Shown here: one piece after another, positions 26,826-38,972 of the stretch
Position numbering within the stretch: position 1 is the stretch's first letter
Layout of the letters: each line of letters starts with the position of its first letter
Assembly (NCBI GenBank): GCA_034509425.1
Contig: JAVTVJ010000076.1
Span: 2,170,001 to 2,234,000, forward strand
Origin: Eopsaltria australis
Taxonomy: Eukaryota; Chordata; Aves; Passeriformes; Petroicidae
DNA length: 64,000 nt
Direction: 5' to 3'
Translations under genes and position numbers: made by a program
The notes under the pieces: generated by a model
Told to the model about the DNA's origin: nothing
Databases searched by the model: none
The model's input: the letters and a program-made list of their open reading frames with translations, nothing else

Positions 26826-29800
26826 CCTGTTTAAAAACAAGTAATATGGGGTGTGTACTGTTTGCTGTCCCAGGTCTTACTCCATAGGGAGTTAAACAAG
26901 ATCCATGCTTTCATACATTTGCCATGCCCTGGAAAATTGTTGTTTTTAACTGAAAAATGGTTTGTTTGTTTTTCCCTCCTCAAACTTCCTGCTCCAAAGC
27001 TGGACCTTCCAGAAAAACTACTGTGATGATATGTGACAAAAATTCCCACCGTGCCATGTCAGGATTCAAAATAAGGTCGCCTGTACCTGAATGACCCAGT
27101 GACCAGGCATAACCTCATCTGTAGCACAAGGAATTAGGCAAAGATACATATTTTCTGATGAGAACTGAAGTTTATTAGGTTGAAGCACATCAGTACTCCA
27201 TAATCTGTCTGTTCTGGCTCTATCTGGACAGTTCCTGCACACATCACCACCTCCTGCTGCCATGACATTTAGTAACCCATAGGACAGAACTCTCAGATTC
27301 AATGGGTGGTACTCAAGTGCTTTTATGGCATCCCCACAATAAATAACACACTGCTCAGGACAAGCCTTGAAAATGTTTTTAGGAACATACACAACTACAC
27401 AGCAGGATGATGTCATTACAAGATAAAAATTATACAAATTACAGTAGAGTACAGAACAGCATCAGTGTTCTAAACACAATCCAACATCAATTTGTTCCAG
27501 CAACACACTGCAACATAACAGCAATGTTTCACTGCCTTAAGGCACGCAGTTCACCTCAACACCTCTGAGTGCTGTGTATTTGTTCTCCACAAAAACACAC
27601 TGCATGGCTCCTGAAGCCTGTTATTTCTCCATCATCAATATCACTTTCTGTCTCACACCCTGAAGTTTGTCTAGTGAATGAGACACATTGTCTTGATACA
27701 CTGCCATGTCTTTTTTCGCTGCTGTCAAGTTGTTGGATGCGAGGCATGGCCCATGGCCTCTCTTTTTCCCTCCAGAGGTGCCAGATGAAATGTCAGTTTT
27801 AAAACTAAACAAGCAGTAGTACTTGAGGCAGCAGCAAGGACAGAAGAGACATAAGGCTGATAAATGACAACGCTGAGGACAAACTAGACAGAAAGTGGGA
27901 CAAAAAAAGCCTTGAAAAAATCCTATTGTAAATACTAAGCCAAAAATTACTTCAAAGCTGAAGGAAAAACAGGTGATCACAGATACCAAGAGAAGCAGAA
28001 CCAGACAGGTATTTAGAGGGGATGGCCAGTAACAAGATCAGCTTATTAGCTCATCCATACATCTCAGCTCTGACCCATACATGAGCCACTGTAGGACCCT
28101 CAGTGTTACTGCAGGGTTTAAACACCCAGCAGCTCAGCTTAAGGACGCCACAGAGGCAGACAGGCTGACGCAGCTCTGCACCACGGGACTAAACCAACCT
28201 TCACGTGTGCAATCACCACAGATCAGCCACTGTACACACATCCTAACTTGGGCTCTCAAGTCCTGACTGGCGAACTAAGCCGTGCTCCACAGCCACAGGT
28301 TTCACAGTGCCATGGAATGTTTTGTTAATACATTAGGTGCTGACTTAAGCAGTCACACGTCAGCACAAGGACAGCAATTGCATAATCACAAACCCATTTT
28401 TAGGGAGGTCTGTAATAGCTGTTCCCCTGTTCACAATACCCATGGCACATGGCGAAAGATGGAAGGGAAGAATCAAATTAGAAACCTTTACATGGGAAAA
28501 ATCACAACCAGATGCCAATTAACTAAACTACATACCTCTAGGCAGTGAGAGAGATATAGAGAGAGATATATATATACACTCCTTAAAATGAATGAAGAGA
28601 AAAAGGCATGCTTGGAGCCTGGTTTGTGTCATCCTAAACTAGACATATAAACAGGTCAGAGGTCTACAAAGGGAGCTATGAGAATCATTTCAGGTGAAAG
28701 TATGTGCTCAAAAGGTATCTGAGGGCACATTACAGCAATACCAGCGCCTGTGTGTCTGTTTTCTGTGGGGAAATTTAAGTACTATACAGTTATTAATACA
28801 ACCACAACATGGGTGAGAAATAGGAGATCTCAGATTTGTATTGGAAAAGGATGTGAGTGCCTACATAAAGGAAGGGAAATTTGTGCTCTTATCCAAATCT
28901 GCTTCTGAAGGGGGCAGATTCTCAGCTCTTCTAAGCTCAGATAGCACCATTTTGTTTGAATGGAGCATGAAACAGGGGGTCTAGATTACCAGTTGGTTTT
29001 CAAGGTTTCAGAGCTACTGTTTCTATAGCTTCCTCCTGTCTTACCTACTTTTTATGTCCTACATTTTCCATTATTCAAATAATTGATTTTAAAAAGCAAG
29101 TAACAGTATTGCCTGAAAATCGGCTAAGTATAGGCTCTTATGCAAAGCATTATTTCTAGAATGACTGCTTTTTCCAAAAGCTGCTTCTTGCAGCTTATTT
29201 TATTTGAAATCTAAAAATGTATACACTGGGATATGGGCAATAAATGACTTCCCATCAACAGCAACTTCTCATCAGGAGTTGAAAATACTATTACCCCTTT
29301 TCTCGTGACATGCATTTGCTTTCCCAACCTACAAAACAAAGTATTCTATTACATTTTCAAAATATCAGTCAGAGACAGTGTTAAGAGACTTGACCTGAAA
29401 CAGCCTGCAGAATTGGTTTGCCAGCAATCTGTACTCCCTCTCCTGTTCTTACAGCTAGTGGCAGGAAATTGTTCCTTCACCACATCTCCCAGGTGTAGGC
29501 AGCAGAAGCTGAAGCTATCCAGAGTAGAAATGCCTCAACTAACCAGCTCTTCTCTGCATTTCATGGCATATCTGCACCTCTCTTGCATCCTTTTAATTTA
29601 GGCTTGTAATTGAGTGCTCTGAAATAAATCATCAAGTCTCTTTGGTGTCAGGTATAAACTGTGAGGAATGGGAAATGGTGATACAAAAGAGAATTTTAAT
29701 AAATAGGATAAAGGCTGAGAGAATAGGTCATGAAAAGAGCTCAAATGACAGTATGTCTCATAAAAACTCCTCCAGTCTAATATCCTGTCTGCAGAAGCAG

Positions 29801-31254
29801 CCTTTAGAGCACGCTTAAGAAAGATAATATGGAACGTGGCAAATATAATAATCCTTCCTCAAACAGTCAGCAGATTAGAGACTATTAATTGTCACAGGGC
29901 TTAAGGGAATGAGTGAGAACAGGGCTCCGTGGTACTGATGCAGCATAAAGGGCTGGGTAAACTGCTTCTCACCAGCACATTTGACACTGGGAGAGACACC
30001 TCTGTTTAGCAAAACTACTACAATAAACGGTCTCTGTAATGTGACAGTGTTCCAAATTTCACACAGTCCAATCTAGACAGACCTTCCTCTCAGTGGAGAC
30101 TGTAGATACTGACTTGGGAGAATAATACATAAATGCTAAAAGAGAGCAATTCACACCACAGAGGTAATCAGAAAACTTTAATGGTGCCACTTATTTTGGA
30201 AAACTCATTTAGCTAGCACTTCTTCAGCCCACTTTTCCAAATAACCTACTGTCATCTCCCATGTAGGAATGATGCTTGACAACAAAAGAGCCACCAGTCT
30301 GAGGCAGACCAGAGGCTAATCTGCCTCTGTCTGGCCAACACTTCATGCAAGAAGAGAAAATCAGGGGGATTATGGAGCACATGTGGTTATGGCATTGCCC
30401 TCACAGCCTTTGCCTATTGAAGCCCTGCAGAGGCAAGTACGCAGCCAGACTAGAAAGTTCAACAAATATGCACAGACTTATTATCTCTGCATTTGTCTAA
30501 TCCCTTTTAGGGTGACAAGCTTATTTGACTCAATTCCGCAAGCACACAAGCTGATACAAATTAACATGGAGAACATTTCTTCATAAGAAATGAACCAGAG
30601 CCTGCTGTGTATCTGCCTTCCTTACAAGGAAATGCTATGCTGAACAAGAACAAAGTCAGACGCTAAGGAATAAGGACAACTATCACTTGAGTATACAACT
30701 TTCACAGGGAACACCAAATTGCCATTCTCCTCTGCAGGGAATCCTGGCTTACACCCCCTGGTCTGGAGGACATTCAAAGAGCAATGGAAGAGTGTGGAAG
30801 AACATGAAAGCAAGCCTGTAATCTCAGTGTAGCACAGGCGTTAATTAATCTGGCTGCGATCCAAACTGCTGGCATCAAAATCCGCTTATCTGGGAGCTGC
30901 ACATTTCAGCATTTTTGCAGACACTACTATGTACAGAGGCACTGCACTGCACAGGGGTAGCAGGCTACCCAAGAACAAGAAAAAGAGGCAGAAATGGAGG
31001 AATGCTGAAAATTATTACAGTGCAATCAGAAGACCTGTTAGTATTTGGAAAAACATGTTACTTGAAGACATGGTACATTGGAATAAAGCAGGGATTGCAT
31101 CAAGAATGTAATAAAAACAACTTTGGGAAAACAAGCATGAATAGTCTCTAGTGAGAATACACCACAGTCAAGGAACAATTGTGCTGAAGCCAGAAAGTGA
31201 GAACAGTTCAAGTAAAGGCAGTTATCTCTGAAAAGGAATTGTTTTTCTACATAC

Positions 31255-31315
31255 CTGTCCAGTCTCCTACTACTTTTAGGTGGACCCCAAACGTTGCTTT
31301 GGTATCTGTAGGGCA
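31255..31315 (-). CDS. NOX4: NOX4 exon: FAD domain segment ending GDWT
   Basis: The exon is 61 nt, 20 codons plus one base, and encodes CPTDTKATFGVHLKVVGDWT. It follows directly on LTM of the exon at 47220. The translation is almost identical to human NOX4 (CPTETKATFG, then a VGDWT-type ending). GDWT is shared across the NOX family at the end of this beta strand. The acceptor is ATTTTTAG and the donor is GGACAG followed by gtatgt. It stands alone between two very large introns and was found only by reading the minus strand for the family motif. Confidence 0.95.
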
Positions 31316-34048
31316 CTAAAAATATTAAATATATTAAGCACCACTTCTGAGTAACAAAAAAAGAACAAAATGCATTCAAAGTACAGTTGTTAAGACAGAA
31401 CCTGGTGTCAATAGGTCATTCCTGAGCAGCCACACAAGCAGCTGTACGCTTTAAGAAGAAAGTCTATCATCAGCACAGCTGGGGAAGCCAAGCATGCCTA
31501 GGATCCATTCTTTCTTCCCTTTCTTCTGGTCACAGAGGAGTCTGGATGCTTGCTTGGGGGTGTGATTTGGAACAGCCACTTCACTAAGCAGTACTCAGCA
31601 AGGACACCAACTACAGAATGGAAAAAATTCTCTACTATTGACACATCATTCAAAATCAGGAACTGCCCCATCATTCTTAAGGCATTTAAGAGACTTTTGG
31701 TTCTTGAATGTCAAGGCTTCATTTTCAAGCTGATCATTCTCATAGAACTGGTGGTTTCTTCTAAATGGAAACTGAGATTTTGCTGCACTTCACAAGAGCT
31801 TTCAGTTTGCAAGGGAAAAGTACCAGATTCCACGGTATATCATAGAAATTACTTTGCAGCCACCATTCTATCCCTCTACACACATGCCCTCACCTTATGT
31901 GACTATCAACACAGGAACGCTATCATTTACAATCTTATCCACACCATGGTATCTAAAAATCTCCAGTCAAGGACTAAGAACCCTTCTCAGTTTCATTCCT
32001 TTCTAGCTAGAGGGACATTTCAAACGCACTGCCTGAACAGCTTTTGCAGGTACACCAAATGAGTGCACACATAAACAGGACAAGCAACTACAACTCAAGA
32101 AAAGATTCTTCACTTTCCTTCTATAAACCAACACCACTGGTTTATTTTTGATACCAGATATTACTCCTAAGTTTTGATGCCTTTCTTAGAACCTGTTAAT
32201 GATCGACCCAAGCTCTATCATGAAACTAATACCCAACAGATGATGCTCTGTCCGTTTTCTTTCTTTTTTTTCTTTTTTGGCCTACACTAAAGACAAACAG
32301 GAGTTCTGATGGGAGGACTTAAATTCAAGGAACACATCTGTATTGTAAATAAAAGGGGTCCAGGTAGACAATCCATGCACCAAATACTCATGCACCACAC
32401 TTATGAAGATATTTCTTGGCTCTGTTCTAGACCTTTGCAATAAGTGTTCCCAAGATAATCTGCTCTGGGGAGTGTGAAACCACTGAGCCCAGGGCTGCGA
32501 ATCAGTTCCTGTCAGTTCTGTATTTAGCAGCAGACACAGATAAAATGTTAGTATTATTTACATCTTGGCAAACCTGAACAGAGAATACAAAGTCCCAGCT
32601 CATCACTCCATTTTCCTGAGGGGGAAGGGCACTCTTTCTATGACTACTGATTACTAGACAGACTTATATGTAACTCCTTGTCTTCTTCCAAGTTTTCCTA
32701 TAAAAATGAGGTACAGAAACCTAGAGTCCCAATTACTTCAGCAAGTCTTAGGCTTCAAAGAAAATGGCATCAAGGGAGAGATGCAAACTTCACACAATGA
32801 GGCCAGTGTTTGCTATGTCTCATTGCAGTATCTTCAACAAAAATATGAAAACTAATTCTCCATATAAAAGCAGGTAAGCAGCTTCTCAGGTGGGAAGTTG
32901 TACACTAGCAGCAAAAAGGTCTGTTCTCCTGGAGGCTTCTGTAGGGTTTATTTTTCACTCTCGGCTGCCCCAGGGCTCTATGTGTTTCACAGAAGGTTGA
33001 CTGATTTTCTTAGTTCAACTATCCACAGTACCAGTTCAGCACATCTACAAAATAGTTTGTTATTCCCTGCTTTCATGAAGTTAATGTCAGAACACCCCTT
33101 GTCTCCAGCCAGAATAGGTTCAAACCTGTTATATTTTACATCACCCTTAGACTAACTCTTTTCTGCACTACCCTGAAAAGTTATCCAATGATATTTACCT
33201 TTAGACCTTAGGAAACCTATTTTGATACTTATAACTAGATATCAGACATCCTCATAGAGTTCTGGAAAAATCTGATTGTGCTGCCAAATCTTACTAGAAG
33301 AAACATGCCCATCTGGGCTACATGAAGTGAATTTTCCCCAGTTTAAAAGAGAGAAAGGATGTAGGTGATCCAGCAAAGCAGTGAGAGGACTGGACAACCT
33401 GACATTCAAAGAGGGGTCAACAAGGGAATGTGCTTGGGTAACCCATAGAAGAGAAGCCTTGGGGAGAGAGGTCTTCTTCCAATAACTAAAATAACAGCTA
33501 TACAGAAGACGAAGGTGCTCTCTCTCTTCAGCACCATGCACAGCAACAAGATAACAGACCAGGAGCACAAGTTGTTTGTTCCAGGGGAAATTTCATCTGG
33601 CTGTAAGAAAAGTGTTCTGTATCATGGAAAAGGCAGCCAGAGAAATGGTACAATTTCTCCTGCTAGTTCAGCTTCACATGACCCAGAATAATTTAATCCA
33701 GAGCCCTTGCACCAGAAGGTCAAACCAGATGATCTCCACAGGCCTCTTCTGACTTTCAGACTTTCCTCTATACCTGTAATTTTAACTTTGAAATTTCTAT
33801 TTACATTTTTTTACTGCACAGAACACTTATTTTACCTCTTTCATCTCTGTAAGCACAGTTAAGACTCCAAACAATCGCTTTTTCCAGACTGTTGGAGAAT
33901 ATATTCCAGCATCTTAAGAAATATTCAAAGTTTTTCAGAAGTTTAATCATGAAAGTGGGTAAATTTTCCTGTGTTATTAACAGACCACTGAGAATGGGCA
34001 ATGAAGTGCAATGAAAATATTCTCTTAAATATTTAACCTTCATGAAAG
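31316..34048. other. NOX4 15.9-kb intron, first block
   Basis: No exon was recognised. The 170-codon plus-strand open frame at 31550-32062 is the longest in the window but has no known domain, lies opposite to NOX4 and sits in intron. A short CR1-like tail may lie at 33715-33780. Confidence 0.55.
33715..33780 (+). mobile_element. Possible CR1 3' end, diverged
   Basis: The series aaccagatgatctccac, ggcctcttctgac and cctgtaat follows the order of a forward CR1 3' end (accagatgacctc, gtcccttccaac, tctgta). It is short and diverged. Confidence 0.45.
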
Positions 34049-34242
34049 CACAGAATCATATGATACAGAGACTAGAATGCACCTCTGGAGACTGGCCACG
34101 TTAATCCCCCTGTGAGAGCAGGGTCTGCCAGAGCAGGTGACCCAGGAGAGTGTCCCATGGTGCTTTGAATGTCTCCAAGGATGGAGACTTCACAGCCTGT
34201 CTGGGCAACCTGTGCCACCCTCAGAGAAAAAGTGAGGTTTCT
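34049..34242 (-). mobile_element. CR1 LINE, 3' part, interrupted by an LTR
   Basis: Antisense CR1 starting with the tail complement gcacagaatcat and passing through gtctgccagagcaggtgacc and cacagcctgtctgggcaacc. It stops at gtttct, where an LTR is inserted, and resumes at 34765. Confidence 0.85.
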
Positions 34243-34488
34243 TGTCGCTTTCTGGGGGTACCGGGGGTGACCCAGTGTGTTGCAGCCTTCCTGGAGGAAG
34301 CACCCCGTCAGAGAATGGCTTCTCCAGGGGCCTTGGCAACCCCCTAAGCGACAGGTAATTCCAGCAAGTGTAGAAGCTTCTCTGCTACTAGCGATTTCTG
34401 CTCTTGTGATTCAGCTCCTTGCGAAATTCTCCAAGGCAGACTCAGGGACAGAGAGACGAGGGATCCGTATGGCAGTTCCATGGGTATC

Positions 34489-34494
34489 TTTATT
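34489..34494 (-). promoter_or_regulatory. Polyadenylation hexamer in the ERVK-like LTR
   Basis: AATAAA on the minus strand, in the R-region position of the LTR at 34243-34764 and on the NOX4 sense strand. Confidence 0.65.
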
Positions 34495-34559
34495 GTCCAG
34501 AAGCTCCTGTGAAGGGAAGCCAGGGATGGCTGCTCCTTGACTGAGGCTGGGATAGGGGT

Positions 34560-34569
34560 CTTTTTATGG
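34560..34569 (-). promoter_or_regulatory. TATA-like box in the ERVK-like LTR
   Basis: Plus-strand ctttttatgg reads CCATAAAAAG on the minus strand, about 70 bases upstream of the LTR's AATAAA. The spacing suits U3 promoter and R. Activity is not shown by sequence. Confidence 0.5.
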
Positions 34570-34764
34570 GGAAGGGGGTAGGGTAAGAACCAGTTAGCTA
34601 TCTGGGAACAAGGTATTACCATGGAGGAGCAAGGCATGCTGGGGGTGGTTTGCTGGTCACCAGGACCCAGAGGTAGGTTTCTTATCTCTAACTGGTCTTG
34701 CCCTCAGGCTTATCTCCAAGGGAGTGCAGAGGGCTCTTGAGCCAAGAGCTCACAGCCCTCCACA

Positions 34765-35212
34765 GTTTCTCTTACGTTTAGATGAAACCTCCTGTATATC
34801 AGTTTGTGTTGGCCTGTCACTGGGTGTCTCTGAGACTAACTCTGTTTTCTTCATTTGTCCCTCAGTTCAGCTCTCTCAGGCTCTCCTCATACTCAGAGAT
34901 GCTCCAGTTTCTTAGTCATCCTCATGACTCTTTGTGCTTCAACATATCCAAGTCTTGTACTGGGAAGCCCAGAACTGGGCACAGAGCTCCAGAATCATCA
35001 CTGATCAGAGAAGGGTCACCTCTCTCCATCTGCTGGCAATACCCTGCCTAATACAGCTCAGGAAGCAGTTGGCTTTCTCTGCTGCAAGGGCACTTTATGA
35101 GTTCATGGTCAACTTGGTGTTCACCAGGATTCCCTGGCCACTCTCTGCTGAGCTCCTTTCCAGCCAGACAATTCCTATCATATACTAGTACCTGGGGTTA
35201 TTGCCTTGGCTA
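34765..35212 (-). mobile_element. CR1 LINE, 5'-ward continuation beyond the LTR
   Basis: Starts with the duplicated gtttct and continues the same antisense CR1 as 34049-34242. Landmarks in order are cagtttgtgttggcctgtcactgggtg (split by divergence), cagctctctcaggctctcctc, gagatgctccagtttct, gcccagaactgggcaca, gttggctttctctgctgcaagggcac and ccattctctgctgagctcctttcc-like sequence. Together the two parts are about 640 bp of CR1. Confidence 0.88.
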
Positions 35213-36378
35213 AATAAAGGTGTGCCAATGTGGCCTCAGAAATGCATCATGCCCTCTCTGAAGCTGCGAACAAAAACAATTAAAATTGTTTTGAAACACT
35301 TGGATTTCCCCCTGCTGCTGTTAACCTGGGAGCCCTAAGAAAAAATCCACTATACTATGGTAAGGGCTACATGCAGCCCCTTACTTTTCCTTTATTGCCC
35401 AGTACGCTGTCCAGTGGAAAATCATAAAGATTAGTCAATCTTAAAATAAAAAAATACTTTATCTTAGGTCCTTTTCCTTAAATCAATCTTGTTTTCCAAA
35501 AAGGGAAATCACTAACATGAATAGTCTGTAATGAGAAGGGAGAGTAGACATCATTAAATTAAAGATCACAAGTGCTTTTCAGTAATTCTTTTCACATTTT
35601 GAACTTGTTTGCTACACCCATTTGATTAAAATGCTATGATACACAAATTAACTGTTGCAGAAACTGTAGTTACATGAAGTAATGTTCATCTCATTCTAAC
35701 CTCAAGTGATCTATACCTTTAACAAGTGAAAGATTTTACAGGTATGAATGTCTACATTAATCAGGTTATCTGCCAGCATTTGGCCCTTCTCCAAAACCAA
35801 CTGAAAGCCAAAGGAATTCTGTTAAGTTTAATAGAGCTGTGCAGATTTAAACCCTCAGAGAAATCAAACTATATTCTTAGCATTAAGTAAGCTGGAAGAT
35901 TTTCCTCAGCTTACATTGCTTATTTATGTATGTATTTTCACATTCAATGAAATTATAATATTTTATACGTAGACAAAATTCAGAGAATATAGGTTGTTTT
36001 ACATCTTGATAAAAAAACAAATTTCCATATTTTTTTCCTTTTTTTTCAAGCTAGCTTGGACTAAAAATGCAAGTTATCACATAGGGATTTTGAAACAATC
36101 CCTGGAGAACTTTATGCTTATCAACCACCAAATTAATTACATTCACCAGTAACTGTAGCTCTACTATCTCTACGCCAAGATAAACTGAATAATTTAACTA
36201 ATTTATAATACACTACTAGATTAATACATACTTGAAATATATTTTATTTAACAATTTTATTTTATGATCACTGTTCTCTGTTGTCCTCTGCCTTGCTTTC
36301 ATATGAATGCAAAGTGAGCAAACTAATTACTGTTAGATCATAGCAGTTCTACTTTAAACCCACTCTATAACATCCCCA
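35213..36378. other. Intron between CR1 copies
   Basis: AT-rich sequence, no repeat or exon recognised. Confidence 0.55.
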
Positions 36379-36599
36379 AGTTGCACCAGGGGAGATTTAG
36401 ATGGGGTATTAGGGAAAATGTCTTCACCAAAACAGTGGTCAAGTGTTGGAACAGGCTGTCTGAGGAAATGGTAGAGTCACCACTCCTGGAAGTGTTCAAA
36501 AGACATGCAGATGTGGTGCTTAGGGACATGGGTTAGTGCTGGACATGGCAGTGCTGGCCTAATGATCTTTTCCAACCTATGTGACTCCATGATTCTGTA
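36379..36599 (+). mobile_element. CR1 LINE 3' end
   Basis: Forward CR1: ttgcaccaggggagatttag, then ggaacaggctgtctgaggaa, ggaagtgttcaaaagaca, ttagggacatggg, ggcagtgctggcctaatgatc and the tail ttttccaacctatg ... ccatgattctgta. The segment between the GTGCTGG and GATGATC blocks is shorter than usual. Confidence 0.92.
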
Positions 36600-38905
36600 C
36601 TGGTACAAAAATCTGCTCAAGGCAATGAGCAGTGGAGAAGTCTGTGCACGAGAGCCCAGCATAAAGCAACCGAAAACTATGCTATGAACATCTGTGCTTC
36701 TAGCTTAGAGTACCCTGAATATTTTTAACATCACTGTTTATCTACTCCCAGTTAAAAATCCTGTCCAGAACAAGAAATGAGACAAACCTTACTGAAATTA
36801 TTTTAGTGTTACTAAATATAACTCAGTATTTTAAAATACTCTTTTTAGGCACTGGGGTGCAGGGAATGGGGGGAAAGAACAGCAAACTAGCAAGAAAATA
36901 GGTTAATTCCTAAATGCTCCCAGTTCTTCTATGCACCTCTACCATAAGAGCTGTGAAGCCTCTTTAGAGAGGTGTTAAGTTTTGATTACTCACTATCAGA
37001 GAAATGCTAATGCATGCACCAGGATGACACTGAGGAATATCTGTTATCAGAAGAAAGGAGATGAAAGGGATGCCCAAGTTACATACCCCCAGTGGCTCTG
37101 CAAATAAAGCTCCTTACAAGTTCCAGTGGAGATACTGCGCTCAAATAAACTGCATCACAGTAAACATCACCTTCTGTGTTTGGCACTGCAGTAGGTGGCT
37201 TGAACAGTGCCCTAAATTACAAAGAAGATCTGTGCTACAGCTGGAAGAACGAAGTGTCTGATTAGGGGAATTAAAAAGCTCATTGTGGGATTTGTTTACA
37301 TAAAAGGAAACTCCTTCAAAGAGGTCTTTCACTTTGAGGGAAAAGCCTTGATATGATCCTAGTACGGATTTGTAGATATCCTGGCAGGGACTGCAAACAG
37401 TGCAGTTGCCATGCTCCTGCCTGCCAGGGTGAACCAGCTGCTCTGCAAACTCTGATTCATCAGCCCATCCTTGCTCCAGACTCAATGAACCCTTACCCTG
37501 ACCAGGAGAAACACATTAGAGATTTGGCATGTTTGGAAAAGAGGCAGAAGAGAAGAACTAAACACAACCAATGTACTTTTTCCTCCTGTGAAAGGGGAAA
37601 AAAAAATTTAAAAGGAGAAAAAAGTTAAAAGTTTTCAACTTTGTCAACTGACAAGAAAATGTGAACCTTGGAAGCTCAGTAAGCTGCAACTTGTCTGGCT
37701 TCATACAGAACTGATACAAACATTCCTAAAATGATTCATTCTGACATTAGAAAATGGAGAGGAGTGATGACAAACACAGGCATGCTACATAAAGGTAGCC
37801 AAAAAATAGTAGCTAGACTTCAGTCTGACTCATAGGAGGTGAACTCTGTAACACTGGGCTATCCCTGTTTTAACTAATTAATCCCTTAAGAAGCAAATTT
37901 CAGAGGGAAAAAAAGTTACTACATGGACTTATTCTTTTAAACACATTTCTGCCTCAAAGGCTTGGAGATTTTTTGAACTGTCTGTTTATTTCTCTGTTTC
38001 ATATTATTTTACAGATTGGATTTTGGTTAAAAGCTTTTCCTGTTAGAGACTTGGCCTTACAGCTATCCTAATTGAACTGGCAGACATCATAACATCTTGA
38101 ACGTGGGGAAATCCTAACCATGGAGCATGATTTAAGTGTCAGGGGTGCCTGGAAAATCAAGACCACCATGCCTCAAATACCCATGGCTTCAGCCAGAGCC
38201 CTTCCATAGCAGAGCCAACTCCCAGCAAGCAGCCCAGCAAGCAGCTGCAGTAACATATCCCAAACATTTTTCACTTTCCATTGCCATATACTCCTTGCTG
38301 TACATCCTCAGACACCTGCAGTCTAGCTAGTGGAAAAAACACACCATAACACTGCAGGATGCATCACTGGGCAGCTGCAGTTCCAAGCAGGATCATTCTG
38401 GTCATCTGGGGTCTAACTTCCTCTGTAACACAAACCACAAACCCACACCCACTAATTCCCGTGAGTCTGTAGTTCAGCATTTGCTAATTCACTCCCAGCA
38501 ATCTCAGTTGATAGATTACTCTCAGTGTTAAAATTATCTTTGTTTTCTTTAGGTCTCACTCTATGAGATTCCTATCTATAAAATCTATTTGTTCTTTGAT
38601 TTCACTCTTGCACCACAAGAAAATACAAATTTTTAATGTAATGTTGTCTTAGGATTAATAGACCAATACTTTAAAAATACACATAATATTGCATAAAATA
38701 AATAAATGCTGAATATATAACATGAAATTTTTTTATTTGTTTTTTAGCAGGTCTGTAATAGTCCAACTGCTACTCTATTGCTGCTATGGATGCACTACAA
38801 AGGTAAACTTTTAGAGACTAATCAGCATTTCTTTTCCTCTGCAGCTCAACTGAGGCAAAAAATTTGCTGACTACCCTTTCACCCCAGAAGGCATGGTGCA
38901 CATCA
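36600..38905. other. Intron segment
   Basis: AT-rich non-coding sequence. A 12-base direct repeat (cagcaagcagcc-like, about 38222-38245) is the only structure noticed. Confidence 0.55.
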
Positions 38906-38972
38906 CACACTCACAGAATGCTCAAGTTAGAAGGAACCCATAGGGGTCATCAAGTCCAACTTGCTATAACAG
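38906..38972 (-). mobile_element. CR1 LINE 3' tail fragment
   Basis: Antisense tail: ctcacagaatgctcaagttag, then aaggaacccataggggtcat and caagtccaactt. Only the last ~65 bases of the element are present. Confidence 0.8.

Larger units (their letters stand above)
18737..31254. other. NOX4 21.9-kb intron, remaining part
   Basis: Long AT-rich intron with poly(T) runs at 19721-19740 and 26801-26825 and a short GA/TA repeat at 28549-28576. Open frames up to 123 codons (27066-27437 minus) lack family motifs, splice context or codon regularity and look random. No RNA gene was recognised. Confidence 0.6.
34243..34764 (-). mobile_element. Solo retroviral LTR inserted into a CR1, 6-bp target duplication
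   Basis: A 522-bp element with TG...CA ends (tgtcgctttc ... cctccaca) lies inside a CR1. The six bases gtttct occur directly before it (34237-34242) and directly after it (34765-34770), and the CR1 continues in register across the gap. On the minus strand it has a TATA-like CCATAAAAAG and, about 70 bases downstream, AATAAA, as expected for U3 and R. Six-base duplications are typical of class II (ERVK-like, alpha/beta-type) retroviruses; that class call is inference. No coding sequence remains. Same orientation as NOX4. Confidence 0.9.

Noticed and set aside
27066..27437. 123-codon minus-strand open frame with an AAGGGD stretch
   Set aside because: It does not match any later NOX4 exon or any family I know; no splice signals or upstream context.
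31550..32062. 170-codon open frame on the plus strand, the longest in the window
   Set aside because: No recognisable domain, amino-acid composition of random AT-rich DNA, and it sits within a NOX4 intron on the opposite strand.
34150..34540. Overlapping plus-strand open frames of 65 and 87 codons
   Set aside because: They span the border of a CR1 and an inserted LTR and are repeat-derived.
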